NCBI GenBank assembly: GCA_963855995.1
Contig: OY979722.1
Location: 4,464,001 to 4,528,000 of the forward strand
Source: Muricea muricata
Taxonomy: Eukaryota > Cnidaria > Anthozoa > Malacalcyonacea > Plexauridae
Direction: 5' to 3'
Length of the DNA stretch: 64,000 nt
Under the pieces are notes generated by a model. That model ran no database searches. It was not told the origin of the DNA and worked only from the letters and a program-made list of their open reading frames with translations. A program made the translations under genes and the position numbers. Below, piece by piece: positions 1 to 18,869 of this stretch (its first letter is position 1; every line of letters starts with the position of its first letter).

Positions 1-1685
1 CAACAAAATAAAATAAAATCAAAAACAATTTATGGTGTTCCACAAATTTCTTATACAAAATAATATAATTCACCATGAAAAGTCTGAAATTACATATAAG
101 TGATGTCTCTCTGGTATACATAATGTTAAGGAATGCCTCGTTTTCACGCCCCTCAATCGACGTGGCAAACATGCATCATGCAGGAGACACTCTGTCTAGT
201 AAACATGCATGCAATAAGCTTGAGCACGTCACGTGATAATTCTGCCAAAGTATACAGAGTGGAGCCACTTAAATGAATTTAGTTTTGATTATGAATACCT
301 TTACCCCAGCCGGTCCATTACATCTTCTGGGCCGGTTGCATAAAAGGCGTTTAGCTTAAACGGTGGTAAGTCGAAGATATCAGGCAAGCCTATGAACTAT
401 TGACTGAAAGCAAACTAAACTTTTTGGTCGGAACATAACAACTACGGATAGAACTGCATATTTAGTTGGTAATTAGAACTATATATTTAGTGATTAAGTT
501 CAATTATTTTTAAATTTTCGCTCATCCACCGTTTAAGCTAAACGTCTTTTATACAACGGACTCCAGGCCAGTAAGGACGCCGAACTGGCAGTAAATATGA
601 ACAGTAAAATGCATAAAAATAGGGCGCCACATTGCACTGCTGAGTGCACAGTGTGACAGGAACGAATTAACCATTGTCGATATTTCATAAGATTGACCAT
701 GTACATTGCGGGCATAACGGAACCGTCTTATTAACCGAGTTTCCAATACTTTTAGATTCCATCAACATCCACATGGCCCTATGTTTCCATCGCCTTGGAT
801 AACAAGGATTGTTAACATATCAATTAGCAAAATCACAAGGTGGTAAATTAGTCGACATTTATATAGCTATCAGGAATGTCAGTCATATATAGCAACTGCC
901 CGCGCGGTTATGACAGATTTTCTGTAGAAGCCAATGTATAAGCATAATTATAGGAAGATACTTGAAAGACTTTTTGTGCATGCATAAATTAAATCTCGAC
1001 TTTTGGAGAATTAATTTTTGCACATTATTCAACATTATATCATAACTTATGAATTGATATGTTTAAAATGGCGACTTTTTTTTAAAAAAATTCAATTTGC
1101 TATAAAGTTACCATGCTCATTTTTTCTGTGAAAAATCTCTACAACTAATTGCACTAGAAACAAATAGTTTGCAATGTTTCGGCATATATTTTCTTCTCAT
1201 TCTCCTCTCGTCTAGGACAAGCAATCCTTTAAGTCTTAACAGACCATACTCCCTTAGAGTTTGGTCTATGGCAGGCTAATGCCGAACCTACCACCTGCAA
1301 AATTAACATATATAGCTATAACTATAGCCGTGTGACATGTCGTATAATGTTTGTCAGAAAAGAGATCAAAGAGGATACTTCTGTGGGTTTTTACAACCTC
1401 ATTGCTGTTCTATGTCGTTCACATAGATTCATGTTCGCATTGAACTGGTAATTGATGAAAAACGACAAAAAATAGAGAAACCTGATTTTTTAACCAATAA
1501 TTTATTGACTCATAACTTATTGACTCATTTAAACATCAGAGTTAAAATTAAATATGTAAATCTAAGCAAAATTCGCATCCGATTCACAGAATCGATTAAA
1601 TATGTAGCATTTTTTAATTTTGTGTTTTGTCATGAATTATTCACGAAAGTCGCGAAGAAAAATATAACATACATTTTGTTTGTAG
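1..1685. other. Noncoding stretch upstream of first MARVEL-type gene
   Basis: Apart from the MITE at 327-568 I see no supportable gene. The first exon of the gene at 1686-2457 should lie here or beyond the left edge. No ATG-initiated exon with a phase-1 donor and a hydrophobic segment was found. Confidence 0.4.
327..568. mobile_element. Foldback MITE, GGCCGGTTG-ended family
   Basis: Inverted ends: GCCGGTTGCATAAAAGGCG followed by a TTTAGCTTAAACGGTGG block on the left, and the reverse complement of nearly the same sequence on the right (about 40 bp each side). The middle is AT-rich and noncoding. Related ends occur near 27230-27366 and 31632-31856, so this is a dispersed family. The superfamily is not identified, and the exact ends are approximate. 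Confidence 0.6.
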
Positions 1686-2457
1686 GTTATGCTCTGGTTA
1701 TGCTATTTCTCAAAGAGTACCGTGATGACATTAAAGATCGGTATGAGAGGAGAAATGATCCTCGTGATCCCTACGATTTTAGTCAATATGGCAGATATGA
1801 ATTCTTCTTGTACACTACATGTGTTGGAGTGATTATAGCGATTGTATCTCTTGTATGGTCATTTATTTAGAAAGACGCGCGAGGAATGTTTTTGTAGGTT
1901 CTCACTGAATGGCTTTTAGTAATTTAGTGCAATCGTACTTGTAGCTAATAGTCATGAACAATTGGTCGAAATCAAAAATTTCAATTTGATTGAATTAAAT
2001 TTTAATTGAATTTCAATGTTCAAACCTTTATCTCGCTTTAGATCAGTGTCTTACATGCATTGTGGGCTCTGCAATTGCTGATTTCAGCAGCTCTGCTTGC
2101 TAAAGTCCTCACTTCATTGGATAAAGAATACAAGTCACCTACGCGCCTGCGGACGTTTGAATCTTGGTGCGAAACATTTGATAATTCGCATAAACCTTAC
2201 GAATGCAACCAACTCAGAGGCGGAGTGGTGAGTTAAATATAAAAATTGCTTGCAGTTCTTACTGCAGGTTCCTAGTCATAGCCGCTCAGTGCATTTTGAT
2301 GGCCCGTTTAAAATTTCGAATTTTTTTCCATTCCTAGGCATGCGGTTTCCTTGCAGCATTTGTATTTGCTGTGGACGCTGTCATCTACATAGCGATGTCT
2401 GTAACCCGACCATCGACTGCTCATTTTCAGCGCTATTTTTCCGTTTACTTCCTATAA
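1686..2457 (+). CDS. MARVEL-type four-helix membrane protein, copy 1 (5' exon missing)
   Basis: Three exons are visible: 1686-1852, 2042-2227 and 2338-2457 (stop TAA 2455-2457). Exon A carries the end of a hydrophobic segment, an acidic loop with two Asp-Pro pairs, then the G-R-Y-E-F-F-L-Y motif entering a membrane helix. Exon B carries a third helix and a loop with two cysteines (C-x11-C). Exon C starts C-G-F-L-A and forms the last helix. The helix-loop layout and the R-Y-E-F-F block fit the MARVEL superfamily (MAL, CMTM and plasmolipin relatives), which works in membrane apposition and vesicle traffic; that assignment is inference. Exon boundaries agree with the tandem paralogue at 4.7-10.3 kb: B to C is phase 0 in both, and exon A starts in phase 1 in both. 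The donor after exon A (GTATGG) is weak. The initiating exon is not found. Confidence 0.6.
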
Positions 2458-4703
2458 TGTGGATAATTTACAGAAAAGAATCCGTTTCAATCAGTATATA
2501 GCTAGCTACAATTAGTACAAACTATAAAGTAGGCCTTCTAATAAGACTAATTAAAACAGAGGAGAAATATACTAACCACATTGGATATTCAAAAAGTTTA
2601 TGATGTCACAAGCAAGAAAAATTGATTTTATCTACCAAAAGCAATTAAAGCACCTATGAGACGTAATTTTCTCAAGTATTGTAACTGTGTTCTTTGTCAA
2701 GATATTCAACTTTATTGGATGTGAAAACAATGTAACGTGTGACATCACACCTATGAGACTGTTTATTTTGTTTCGTATAACAATATAAAATACCTGAAAC
2801 TGCAGTTTTATGTATCCGTAAACTATTATTAATCTCTAAATTAATCTTTTTTCAAAATTATATATCCAATGAATTATACTGCGGTTCAAGTGATCTTTGC
2901 AATGCAACCAAAAAATACTGGACAAATTTTCGTTTTATAGGCACTATTCGTTTCAATGAGCCCACGCAGGATACAATAATTACTCTGACAACAGTAGTTC
3001 TATAAATGTTGAGTAATTTGCATAGCATGATATAACTAACCTCTCCACTAAAGGCAACAAGCACCGTGCATAACTATGTCTATCTATGTCATACAAAGCG
3101 TTAATTGGGAGGGAGGTGTATATCGTGACACTGGTTACAAGCTAGAATTGATAATTCCCTAGAAAAAACCCGTAATTTCAAATAAAAACAAACTTTAGTC
3201 TTCAGAGATAGAAGGAGCTTCGTTTTGTGTGAAATAAGCCAGTGCAATCACGTGGATCAATTTGATTGCTAATCAAAAAGACATCTTGACATTTCATCCA
3301 TAAACAACTGCTTTGTATGGTTGCTAGAGTTTATCCGACAAATTATACTTTATTATTGGTTCTGGATTTGGTCAGCATATATGGCCCTGAAGAAGATCGC
3401 CAGTCTATTAAAGATTCTTCAAATTGTAAGATGAAGATTTTGTCTTAAATAGGAGCACTTGATATACGTCTATAGATCTATAAGTATTTGGCTGTACGTA
3501 TGTATGTCGTGCGAATGTTATCTCCTGTTTACATTTACTCGCAATTGGCAAGATATATGTTAAGTCTTGCTTAACATGTCTTGCAAAAACATGAAATAGT
3601 TTTGGAATCGCACATGGCTATGTACATACAGAGAAGATTTATTACATAATGTTTCGTTGTAAATAACGGAACACAGTTTCGAAAATGTATATAAGCGAAC
3701 TTTTACATTGTACGCTCGTTTGCAAGTGAATATACTATATAATCGTAATATACTTCCAGGCTACTTTACTGACAATGTTGCACTGTTAAAATAGCTAGGA
3801 ACTGAACAACTATACAGCATAGAGGTGAGAAGATCATGCAAAAAGACCAACAGTGCCCCTCAAACTACCTTATGCTTATATTCATAGTAAGGTTATTGCT
3901 GTTATTACTGTTAAAATAATATATACAGCAGTCAGCAGATGTTGAAAAATTATGAACCGTGACTTATTTCCATATACTTATTTCCGACTCTCGTCTCAAG
4001 ATTTAAACATCGTACGTATAGATGTAGGTCGTAGCTTGGTGTTTATGATGCTTATAATAGTAACTTTTCTGCCGCAAATTAGCACTTATATATAGCGTCA
4101 AATATGCAGGGGGAAACGAGTATAAAACAAGACATGCAAGGATTCTAAACGTATAAAGTTACGTAACGTATTGAAACGTTTTATTGACATCAGTATTTCA
4201 GAGTTCAATGACAAACGCAGAAGCTCGTCTCCGGAAAGGAAATGTCATATTTTAGAATAGAAGCATACAGGCGAAAGTCATAATTTTCGAATTTATTTTC
4301 CTCCAAAAATGTGAAAGACCCGTCTGTGACTGCATGAAACCAGTCACTCCCTTTGTTATCCATATCCAATAAGAAAAGCTAAAATCACGGGAGTAAAATT
4401 ATCAATTGTTTAATCATTAAGTATAGGAGCTATGTTGACTTTAATTAACAAAATTTTTTGGAACTTTTCAAATCACTCAATATAAAATTTGTATGGATGA
4501 CCAAAAGACTTAGATCAAACCCTCTGCTGAACCTCATTCACCATGCCTTCACCGAACGTTTACCACAAAAATGAAAAAAAACTTTTCGTAGTTTTGCCTG
4601 CTGGAGATTTAGACAGAATTTACCGACACCGGCTCCGATGCACAGCTCTATAAATTCTTAAAATGTTCATCCCGACTTTCTTTGCAGGCTTCACTTTCAG
4701 CAG
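2458..4703. other. Intergenic/intronic stretch, no clear element
   Basis: AT-rich sequence between the two MARVEL-type copies. Apart from the candidate exon at 3317-3425 nothing is recognised. Confidence 0.4.
3317..3425 (+). CDS. Candidate first exon of MARVEL-type copy 2
   Basis: ATG at 3317 opens 36 codons with a short hydrophobic run (L-L-L-V-L-D-L-V) and ends at a good GTAAGA donor in phase 1. Phase 1 is what the exon beginning at 4704 needs. No homologous exon was found before copy 1, and the joined protein would have an odd spacing between the first two helices, so this is only a candidate. Confidence 0.25.
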
Positions 4704-4915
4704 GGATATGTGTTGTGGGCTATTTTTTGAAAAAATTTCACCACTTCAAAACAAGAGACGATCCTAAGATCGATCCCTATGATGTCGGAGAGTTTGGCAG
4801 ATATGAATTCTTCTTGTACAGTGCTATTATTGGAGTCTCGGTTACGGTGCTTGGGCTCATGTTTGTCTACACTGGACTGCAGGAGAAAAAAAGCGGCTCA
4901 ATCGCTGTTGGTAGC

Positions 4916-4997
<82 letters not shown>

Positions 4998-7900
4998 TTA
5001 TATGGTAGAGAGTAAGTCAGTAAGATACTAAAAATACACCGCAGTGAGATATTTTTCAAATGGTAAGTATTTCAAGTAAAACACTATAAGTGCAGGTACT
5101 CGTTGAGTTCAAATAATATAACTTAATTGTTTTTTAACATTATCGATTGCAAATTAATATTACTGACTCGGGTCTTAAAATTGTTTGCCACGACTATAAT
5201 ATAATATACGGAACATTGCAAGGTGGTTTGGAAATATGAATTTTATATCTTCTTGTGGTGAAAACAATATTTTATTTACTCATTCGCTGCGCTCATTCTT
5301 AAAATATTTGGTTTCACAACTCGAAAGTAAAATTATTCACACCTTCGCACCGCCGCGTAATATCCTCTATGATATACAGCTAAGGGGGTGTTATCTACCA
5401 GTTCGTTTTCAAAAACACAACAGTCAGTCTCACACAGGTGCAATGGACCTTTATCCTTTTAGACGGAATTTTGAAGAATCTCGAAACAGGCAAAAATATT
5501 GCCACAGCTTGAAAGAGCACTTAGTAAAATTGCAAAGTTTGGTTGTAAAATGTTGTATACTATAGAAAATATAGCTTTGCGAATTTGGCAAATTTGTATA
5601 CATTTGTGTTACGGGTGGAAAATAATACCTAGTTGAAACCCTTGGGTATTCATTTCCACGGATAATACAAAATTACAGAAAATTTGCTAACTTCGCAAGG
5701 CTATATTTTTTTTATAGTTTACAACATTTTACAACCAAACTTTGCGATTTTACTAAGTTTAGTTAGGATGCTCTTTCAACCTGTGCCGTGGCTGTGGTAA
5801 TATTTTTTCCTATTTCGATTTTTTTTCAAAATTTCGTCAAAACGGTTAAAGGTCTTTTGCCAATAAAGGTCTGGGCAAATTTTAAGCTGCGAAATAAGGC
5901 GATGAAAATTTCCAGACTTTATAGCATCAGCCCGGGCTGAAATACCAGCGCAGCCCTGGCTGACGTTAGCATGGACTCGTGAAACAATTTCAGCTCCCTC
6001 AAACGGGCTGAAACTCAGCCCGGACTGAAAACACTCCATTTAATTCAGCTGATCTGGCCGTGAGTAAAAGGCCTGAAACTAGCTATTAAATAGAAATCCA
6101 TTTTGCTGTTTTTAATCATTCATATCTTTTATTTTCCTTTATGAAACTTGTTGAAACTTAGTAATTATGTTTAGTAAAGTAAATTATAAGTCCACCAGAA
6201 ATTTGAAGCCGAACTAAATTATACTTAATGAGAAATTTGCTAGTTTGCCTCGAAAAATGGATTTCTATTTGACAACTAGTGCCAGTACTTTTCCGTGTTC
6301 TCAGATCGCCTAGATCGGTATAAGGTAACTCACCAAGAAATTATACATGCATGAAGGCTTATTCTTCTAAAAGCATAAACAGTAAACTATGACTGCGCAA
6401 AGCATGGCAGGTTAATGCTTATTTTCACCTCTCGGAATTATGTCTTCGAAACAACATTGGGGGCACATAAGAAATTTATGACGGCATATTTATTAGCTAC
6501 AGAGGTTTTCCCCTTACTCTCAGGATCATAACAAACAATAATTCGATGAAATATTACCCCAAGGGCATGGCCAAGGAAAAATGTTTCATCGAACTTCCCA
6601 AGGGGAAGGTCTGTAGATTATAAATTATACCAAAAAATAGGCCACGGAAATTCAGATTTACATGGAATACAATAAATACAATGTAAAAACTTACGCCATA
6701 TTTTAACGAGCAATTTCTCATTTGTTAGTCTGTCGAAGCCTTTCGACATTCCTGACTGCGTCCGAAAATGTTTGCAGAACATTTCGTACTTCCTTTATAC
6801 CTTTTCTATCGTCTAATATACGGGCAATTTCTTCGTCTGTTGACTAAATATTAACATTTTGAATTCGCCATTTTGAACTTTGAATGTGAAAATTTCCCGC
6901 CTTTAGTCGTTCGCGAGAGATCCGCGCGTGGATACACGAACTCGAAAACAAATCTTCACAAGTGAACACATGGAAAATATCTCACTGTGTATATTTATTA
7001 TTTTACTGTTTACTAAATGATAATGCCTCTATTTTAGATAGCCTTACTGCAATTTTACTCCAGTGTGCAGTTACTGGTTTCAACAGCTCTGCTTACTAAA
7101 GTTTTGGCCACGTACGAGAAAGACATTCACCCTTCAAGCTCTCAATGTGACATCTGGGCTGATGCAGACAGAGACTATCAGTGTTCCCACATAACAGGCG
7201 GGGTGGTAAGTTAAGCGTTTTGAGAAAAAGCTAGGGTCGTGTTGAAAGTGTTTGCTAGTTAGTCTTACTGAAATGTTGGTAAAAAAATGTCCTACAAAGT
7301 ACACGTGGAAGCAGAGGCATCGATTTAAGAAGCCTTCGGCTGAACCCAGAGGAGGTTGGAAGCCCGTCCCAGCATGCATTGCAACTCATTAATATTCAGA
7401 ATGGTGATTTTTTACAATGTTTGTTGGAAAAGTTGTGGAAATTTATTTCATTTTTTCGCCAAGAATATTTGATATTTTTGAAGGTAAGTTTTTATGGATG
7501 TTTTAAATATGAGTCAAATTTAACGACTTTCGCTTTATTTGGTATTCTAATGACGTTGTACTTATGCTAATCGTCATTTGTACTGACCTGTTTTCTGGGT
7601 CATTGCACAAGGGTAAAAAGTGGCTTTCAAAACCCCCTGGGGACAATAGGGTTTTTTGATGAGAAATTAAATAAAATACACGCTATCGTATTCAAGAAGA
7701 GTTGCTCTTTCTAACAGAACTTTAGAAAATACATTGTCCTCATATAACTGACGAGTAATTGCGGTTTGAAAATGGGGCATTTTCAGTATACTGATCACAG
7801 GAATTTTCGTCCACTTGGGAATCATGACGCGAAAAAATACTGTATGAGTCATTATTTTTGTTTTATTTCGAAGCATTGGCATATATGTCGATCTCTCTTG

Positions 7901-10307
7901 AATTTAACTGCTGTATTTAAGTTATATACACTAACTTTTAACATTTTTATAGAATTCGAATGAATTTTATGGAATGATTCTGACAATGATGGCGTTGTTG
8001 TTATTGTTGATCAAGAAAATGACAAATACGGTGTGCGAAACGTTCGTACTCTTAATTTGCAAAATGACACCAAGGAAAGCAAATAGAAAGTCTTGAAGAG
8101 TTTCTCCCTTGGAAAACTTAACCTCCAGAAGTTGGATTATCTGCCCAGGCCATACCAGCTTTGGATAGATATTTCAGTATACATATATGTACATAGTTCT
8201 ACACATGCACACACTGTGTTGTTAAAATTGTACTTGTCAGGCTCAGCCTACCATGGAGTTCAGATTGCACACATGTACATAGTTCCATTTATGTATGTGC
8301 CATATGGGTAAGCTGGTATGGCTGTTAATCCTGGATTATACAAGTTAAAATAATCTCTATACTTTGCCATATTATGGCATTGCAGTACAAGCAGCATACT
8401 TCATGCTTTGCTTTTCACCCTCATTGTATAATGACATGAACATGTAGCAATATTCCTTAGATATTTACTTTATGTATATTTTACCTTTTGAATAAAGCAT
8501 TTTATTGACATTAATTGTGTTATTACCACCAAATATACAACAGTAAAAGACTAGGGGGGGGGGAGGGTTCCTGAGTAAATTGCTTTGTTCTACAGTTTCT
8601 TTAATTAAAGTATCCCTGGCTATAAAGTATCTTTGGCTATAATTTCCTAAATGCAAGACTACTTGCATTTAATGTTTAACTTCTCAATACAATAGGGTTA
8701 GGTTTATCATCCATACAGCTTCCATAATATACAGTGGTTTGTTTTATCAACAGGAACACAAAGTGGACTATAAGATAAAGTAGTTTAATACTGTAGTAAA
8801 CAAACCCAGCAAATTGAGTTCAAAACATTTATTTATTTGAAAAAAGGATGGAAAAATTATAGTATAAAGTTGATTGTTGAGATTTTTTATCATCCACACA
8901 TGATAACTACAAGAGCCTTTTGGTATTTTGTTGGTGCCAAGAATGAACTACAGCAAACTTTGTGTCTCATTTACAATCCTTGTCCCCATCATTCTCTCCA
9001 TCAGAATAATTAACATTTTTAGCATCACCATTCACATGCATAGCTGTTGGGTCAACTGTTGAATTTCCTTAAACTCATCCACATCTACCACTCCATCTTC
9101 TGCACTCACACTTTTGACATCAAGAGGCATCTCTTTACTATAAAATTTAATAGCAGCTAAATCAATGCAATTGCATTGTGGCTCATCCACATTGATCAGT
9201 AGTTCATTGAGTATATCCTCTGAAATATCCAGCTTGTGTGGTCAGTTTATTACAGAAGCTGGTGATGGAAAACGTTAAACTGCAGTGGATTAGTTTAGTA
9301 CTACAGACAGGTAGAAAAGTTTTGATGTGCTTAGTTATAAATAGATTTTACTCATTTGAAAAGGTCAAATACTTGTATGATTTTCGAGTATGAATTAACC
9401 TTTTATCTATCAATTAAATCGCATAATAATCGTACCTTAAAGGCACAAATAGAATAGATTTCTGTCAGTAAAGGACTGTCGCATTCGGTGAACATTTCTT
9501 CAACTTTACGCCACTTGACAACCGACGGACAAAGTGCAATTCGGCTAATGTCCCCAAAACTAACGTGAAGTTCACAGCATTCGAGTTCTACACACGACAT
9601 CCCTTGAGCCAGCAGCTATAGTGGCTCTTTCCAAACACAATATGCGTAGAGATGGTCACATTTAGGGTCACATCCATTCAGATCAGTAGCTTTCTTGTCA
9701 CAAATAATTCGCATGTTTGCACAACGACTGCCAATCGAACAATTACGTGCGTTCCGGAAATTGATAATATATAATGAGTGCAAAGCATGACGGGACGGGC
9801 TTCCAACCTCCCCTGGGCTGAACCAGATTGAGGCCAACAAATAAAAGTGAGCCATTTCAAATCACGTGATCTGAAATGGGTTAATTTTCGTGGGCGCAGC
9901 CTAATCCGATCCAGTCGAAGACTTCTTACGTGACGTCTCTAATTGTATGCATTTATCAGTTAACTTTTTTATCAACCGTACAAAATAAATACAAAAATTA
10001 TACATGGCATGCTCTAAACATGTCTTAATTACCTTACAAATTCAACTTTTAACAATTATGGAACGCCTAGTTAAAACCATAGTTATAATTTAGATGGAAA
10101 TATAATGAACTCTATTACGTAAGAATATAAATCGCGCTATTATAGGGTTGAATTTTGTGGCTCCTGGTTATCATAAGCTTGTATAATCTGTGTCATTTTC
10201 ATTTCTAGGTATGTGGGTTTTTTGCAACGTTGTTGTTTGCTTTGGATTCCATCGCCTCTTTTGTTATTTACATCCAGTCATTCAACGAGTACACCACGAG
10301 AATATAG
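4704..10307 (+). CDS. MARVEL-type four-helix membrane protein, copy 2
   Basis: This is the tandem paralogue of the gene at 1686-2457. Exon A starts at 4704 after a TTTCAGCAG acceptor. Its first ten residues (G-I-C-V-V-G-Y-F-L-K) align without gaps to G-Y-A-L-V-M-L-F-L-K of copy 1, followed by the same Asp-Pro loop and F-G-R-Y-E-F-F-L-Y entry to a helix. Exon B is 7038-7205 (56 codons, C-x10-C loop, ends G-G-V at GTAAGT). Exon C is 10209-10307 with stop TAG 10305-10307, beginning V-C-G-F-F-A. The donor of exon A is unresolved: the reading frame runs on towards a (TA)n tract at about 4919 and no strong phase-0 GT is seen where copy 1 has one. The last intron holds a 2.5-kb transposon (7347-9815). 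Function is inferred from the family only. Confidence 0.55.
4917..4994. repeat. (TA)n microsatellite
   Basis: About 78 bp of almost pure TA, directly after the last codons of exon A of the second MARVEL-type gene. It may interfere with the donor site of that exon. Confidence 0.9.
5437..5870. mobile_element. Palindromic foldback element (MITE)
   Basis: Arms at about 5437-5605 and 5672-5870 are imperfect inverted copies of each other. Shared landmarks are GCAAAGTTTGGTTGTAAAA and its complement, and a TTGCCACAG/CTGTGG block. The loop is about 65 bp. The superfamily is not identified and no target duplication is certain. Confidence 0.6.
6043..6313. mobile_element. Small MITE, AGCTGATCTG-ended family
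   Basis: The left end AGCTGATCTGGCCGTGAG and a right end with CAGATCGCCT enclose about 270 bp. Both ends carry a sub-terminal AAATAGAAATCCATTTT block in opposite orientation. Other copies lie at 30113-30361 (complete) and about 12300-12412 (one end only). Confidence 0.6.
7347..9815. mobile_element. 2.5-kb DNA transposon with ~48-bp inverted ends
   Basis: Left end CAGAGGAGGTTGGAAGCCCG and right end (reverse complement) CAGGGGAGGTTGGAAGCCCG continue in similarity for about 48 bp. A direct duplication of 8-9 bp, (G)GCTGAACC, flanks the element at 7338-7346 and 9816-9824. CAG...CTG ends with an 8-bp duplication fit hAT; a 9-bp reading would fit Merlin or MULE. No transposase was recognised, but minus-strand remnants of coding sequence occur at 9050-9260 and 9403-9600. 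It sits in the last intron of the second MARVEL-type gene. Confidence 0.75.
9050..9600 (-). pseudogene. Unrecognised coding remnants inside the 2.5-kb transposon
   Basis: Two minus-strand open stretches have protein-like composition. Codons within 9403-9600 open with a Cys/Glu-rich N-terminus (M-S-C-V-E-L-E-C-C-E). Those around 9062-9255 read D-I-S-E-D-I-L-N-E-L-L and then a Cys-x-Cys and acidic segment. Frames are broken between them. They could be a decayed transposase or captured host exons. No family is recognised. Confidence 0.35.
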
Positions 10308-11038
10308 CGACTAGTTGAGAGTCACTTTTTTATATCTTGGGTAAAGGGATTCATATATTATAATCTAAGAGTGTAAAGTTTGTTCAACAGGAATAATCAA
10401 TCCAATATATACACTGCGCGTGTTTGATTACGTCATGCTTGGTATAAGATTACCCAAATAGGTTATATAACCATGTTTTTTACAATACTTCCTTTCTGAC
10501 GTAATACTGCCCTTTTTTCTTTTTTTTTTTTGACGGCGCTAATGACGGCTTGATGTCTTCTAACCGACCCTACATGGTTTACGTGGTGAGCTAGAAACAG
10601 CCATTCTTGTGGCTTTCAAGCAACAGCTGCTGTGAAAGGAACGGCAAAAAGGAAAAAAATGTATGCATTGCATTGTGATATAGAAATAATAGACCGATGG
10701 GTATTTCTATCCTTTCTCAATAAAAAAATTTATCTCCACAAAATGGCGGATTTCGAAGTGCATTGTGGCTCGTACCAACCCCCTGCGGCAGGGAAGTTCG
10801 CGCGGTTTAGAGCTCGTTGCAAGATGAGCAAATCCAATATGGCGGACTTCGAAGGACACGCTTTCAATACAGATCTCAATAAGGCATAGCCATAGAACTA
10901 TATAATTCCTTGATTCAAAAACTGTGATATAAACTTGCATAGCATAAAATTTAGTATAAATGAGCAGTACAAATCATGCAGTAAACTCATGATTTCTACC
11001 AATATCAATAGACTAAATATATATGACAGAGTTTATAG
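10308..11038. other. Noncoding stretch after MARVEL-type copy 2
   Basis: This stretch holds a poly-T run at 10508-10531 and two short related segments containing AAATGGCGGATTTCGAAG-like sequence (about 10741 and 10838). No gene is supported. Confidence 0.4.
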
Positions 11039-11347
11039 TTAGGTAGAAATATATTCAGCCGTTGAATATCGTTGTCTGGAAATATCCGAGCCGAATAAGA
11101 TTTGTACAAGTACGTTCAACAGTGAGATGATGTTATCTGTGTTACTAGTAGTGGTATAATAAGTTATTACATATTTACGAACACTGATTAGTGCATTTGT
11201 ATCGCGGTCTGTAGCCTGCACTCCACTTAGTAGCTTTAAGACTCGTTTTCGAAGCTGGTTGCATTCTTTAAATAAGTTCGCTTTTGCACTTGTATCAGTC
11301 ATAAAACTGAACTTTGCCTCAAAAAAATGCTTAAATTCCTTTGAAAT
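11039..11347 (-). CDS. Orphan terminal exon, unknown protein
   Basis: Read on the minus strand, a good acceptor (TAATTTTTACAG) at 11348 opens 102 sense codons to a TAA at 11039-11041. There is an internal ATG at 11302. The translation is helix-prone, with a basic heptad-like stretch (F-K-E-C-N-Q-L-R-K-R-V-L-K-L-L) and a hydrophobic tail segment. It begins in phase 0. No upstream exon in matching phase was found, so it is not joined to receptor gene 1, whose own last exon ends at 12190. No domain is recognised. It may be the end of a small gene or a degenerating copy. Confidence 0.3.
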   Translation of the reverse strand: MSKEFKHFFEAKFSFMTDTSAKANLFKECNQLRKRVLKLLSGVQATDRDTNALISVRKYVITYYTTTSNTDNIISLLNVLVQILFGSDISRQRYSTAEYIST

Positions 11348-12189
11348 CTGTAAAAATTATTATTCCTTTTCATTACCGATACCAATTTGCGGTAGTTACC
11401 CAGAGAGATTTGCCGCCTTAGATTGGGAAAACCATATTTTGAAAAACCTCGATCATACATAACATTCCGAACACATAAGTACGAACATGTAAGTATTTTC
11501 ACGGAGGAATTTCTATATATGCCCAGGCAATCCGCACGTTGTAAACCCAATAAAGTCATTAGTGACAAGGTTTATAACAATTCCAATCACTTACTGAGGT
11601 CGGTTGTACGAAAGATGAATAGCGCTATCCATCGGATAGTGATTTTTTCAACTGTCACAAAGACATGGCTCAACCGCAGCATAAAATACGACATATGGCA
11701 ACTTCGCTGGATCGAAAGAAAGTTGTGCTGAATCATGTTCAAAATCAGATAAAAGAAAAGGGACAAAACATCAGCACTTTTCACTATTTTAAACTCAGGC
11801 ATGCGCCATTAGCGTCCTTTTCAAAACTTGCAATAATACGAAACATAATAGTAATAATACGTTAAGCAATGTTGTGCAATATTAATACGCTAATAAATAC
11901 GAAACATGATAATAATACTACGATAAGCAAATAATAATACGATAAGCAATGACACCAGGGATATCTCGAACTCGCAAGACATGTACATGACAAGTGACAT
12001 GACCTCGAAACACTGAACTCTTATGAAAATACTTTGTTACCAGTTACTGAACATGATTAGGAACTTTGAAAACATCATTATTTGAAACAAAAGTATTATT
12101 GTTATTATTATCATGCAAAACTTTACTTAGCTGGTTTAAACAAACAATATAAAAACTCCAGTTAAAAACGCCATTAACTTTCCTTCTCA

Positions 12190-18295
<6,106 letters not shown>

Positions 18296-18869
18296 AGCGA
18301 AAGTCAACTGAGTAGACTCGTTGTCGTTAAAGATACAAATATATCAATATATACAAATATATATATATACATCAACAAATGGTGACAATAAATTATAGCT
18401 ATAATATGGTAATCATGGGTCATCATATATATACGCCCCCTGTCGAGAAATGACGAGTGCGTGTAGCTTTTTGATTGGTCCATCGTCGAATGGGAAGCTG
18501 GATCGAATTTAATTCGCAAAATATATACCGTCAGCAACTTTTGGTCCAAAAGGCAGGGGGGAGGCGGTCGCCTTTCCTGAATGGTCTTTAAAACGGAACC
18601 CACACACTTCTGCGAGGTTTGAATCCGGCTAAATATTTGGGGGGGGGGCATATAAAGAAACTCTATAAAGGTTATCGAATGCAATATTTGCCGTACTCCT
18701 TGGCTCTAAAAGTGGTCTTACCAGATTATTTTTCAAAAAAAAAGCAAAATAAGAATGTTTATTGATAAATAATTCTATTATTCATAATCTGGGCAGCTGT
18801 AAAAGGCTCGTTTGGCTTCTGTAAAAGCTTTCTCTAAAAAGACAACAATACAACTTGTGTTCTTTAACC

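Noticed and set aside
11423-11731. 102-codon plus-strand frame
   Set aside because: Overlaps several frames on both strands of equal length; no exon signals beyond one GTAAGT.
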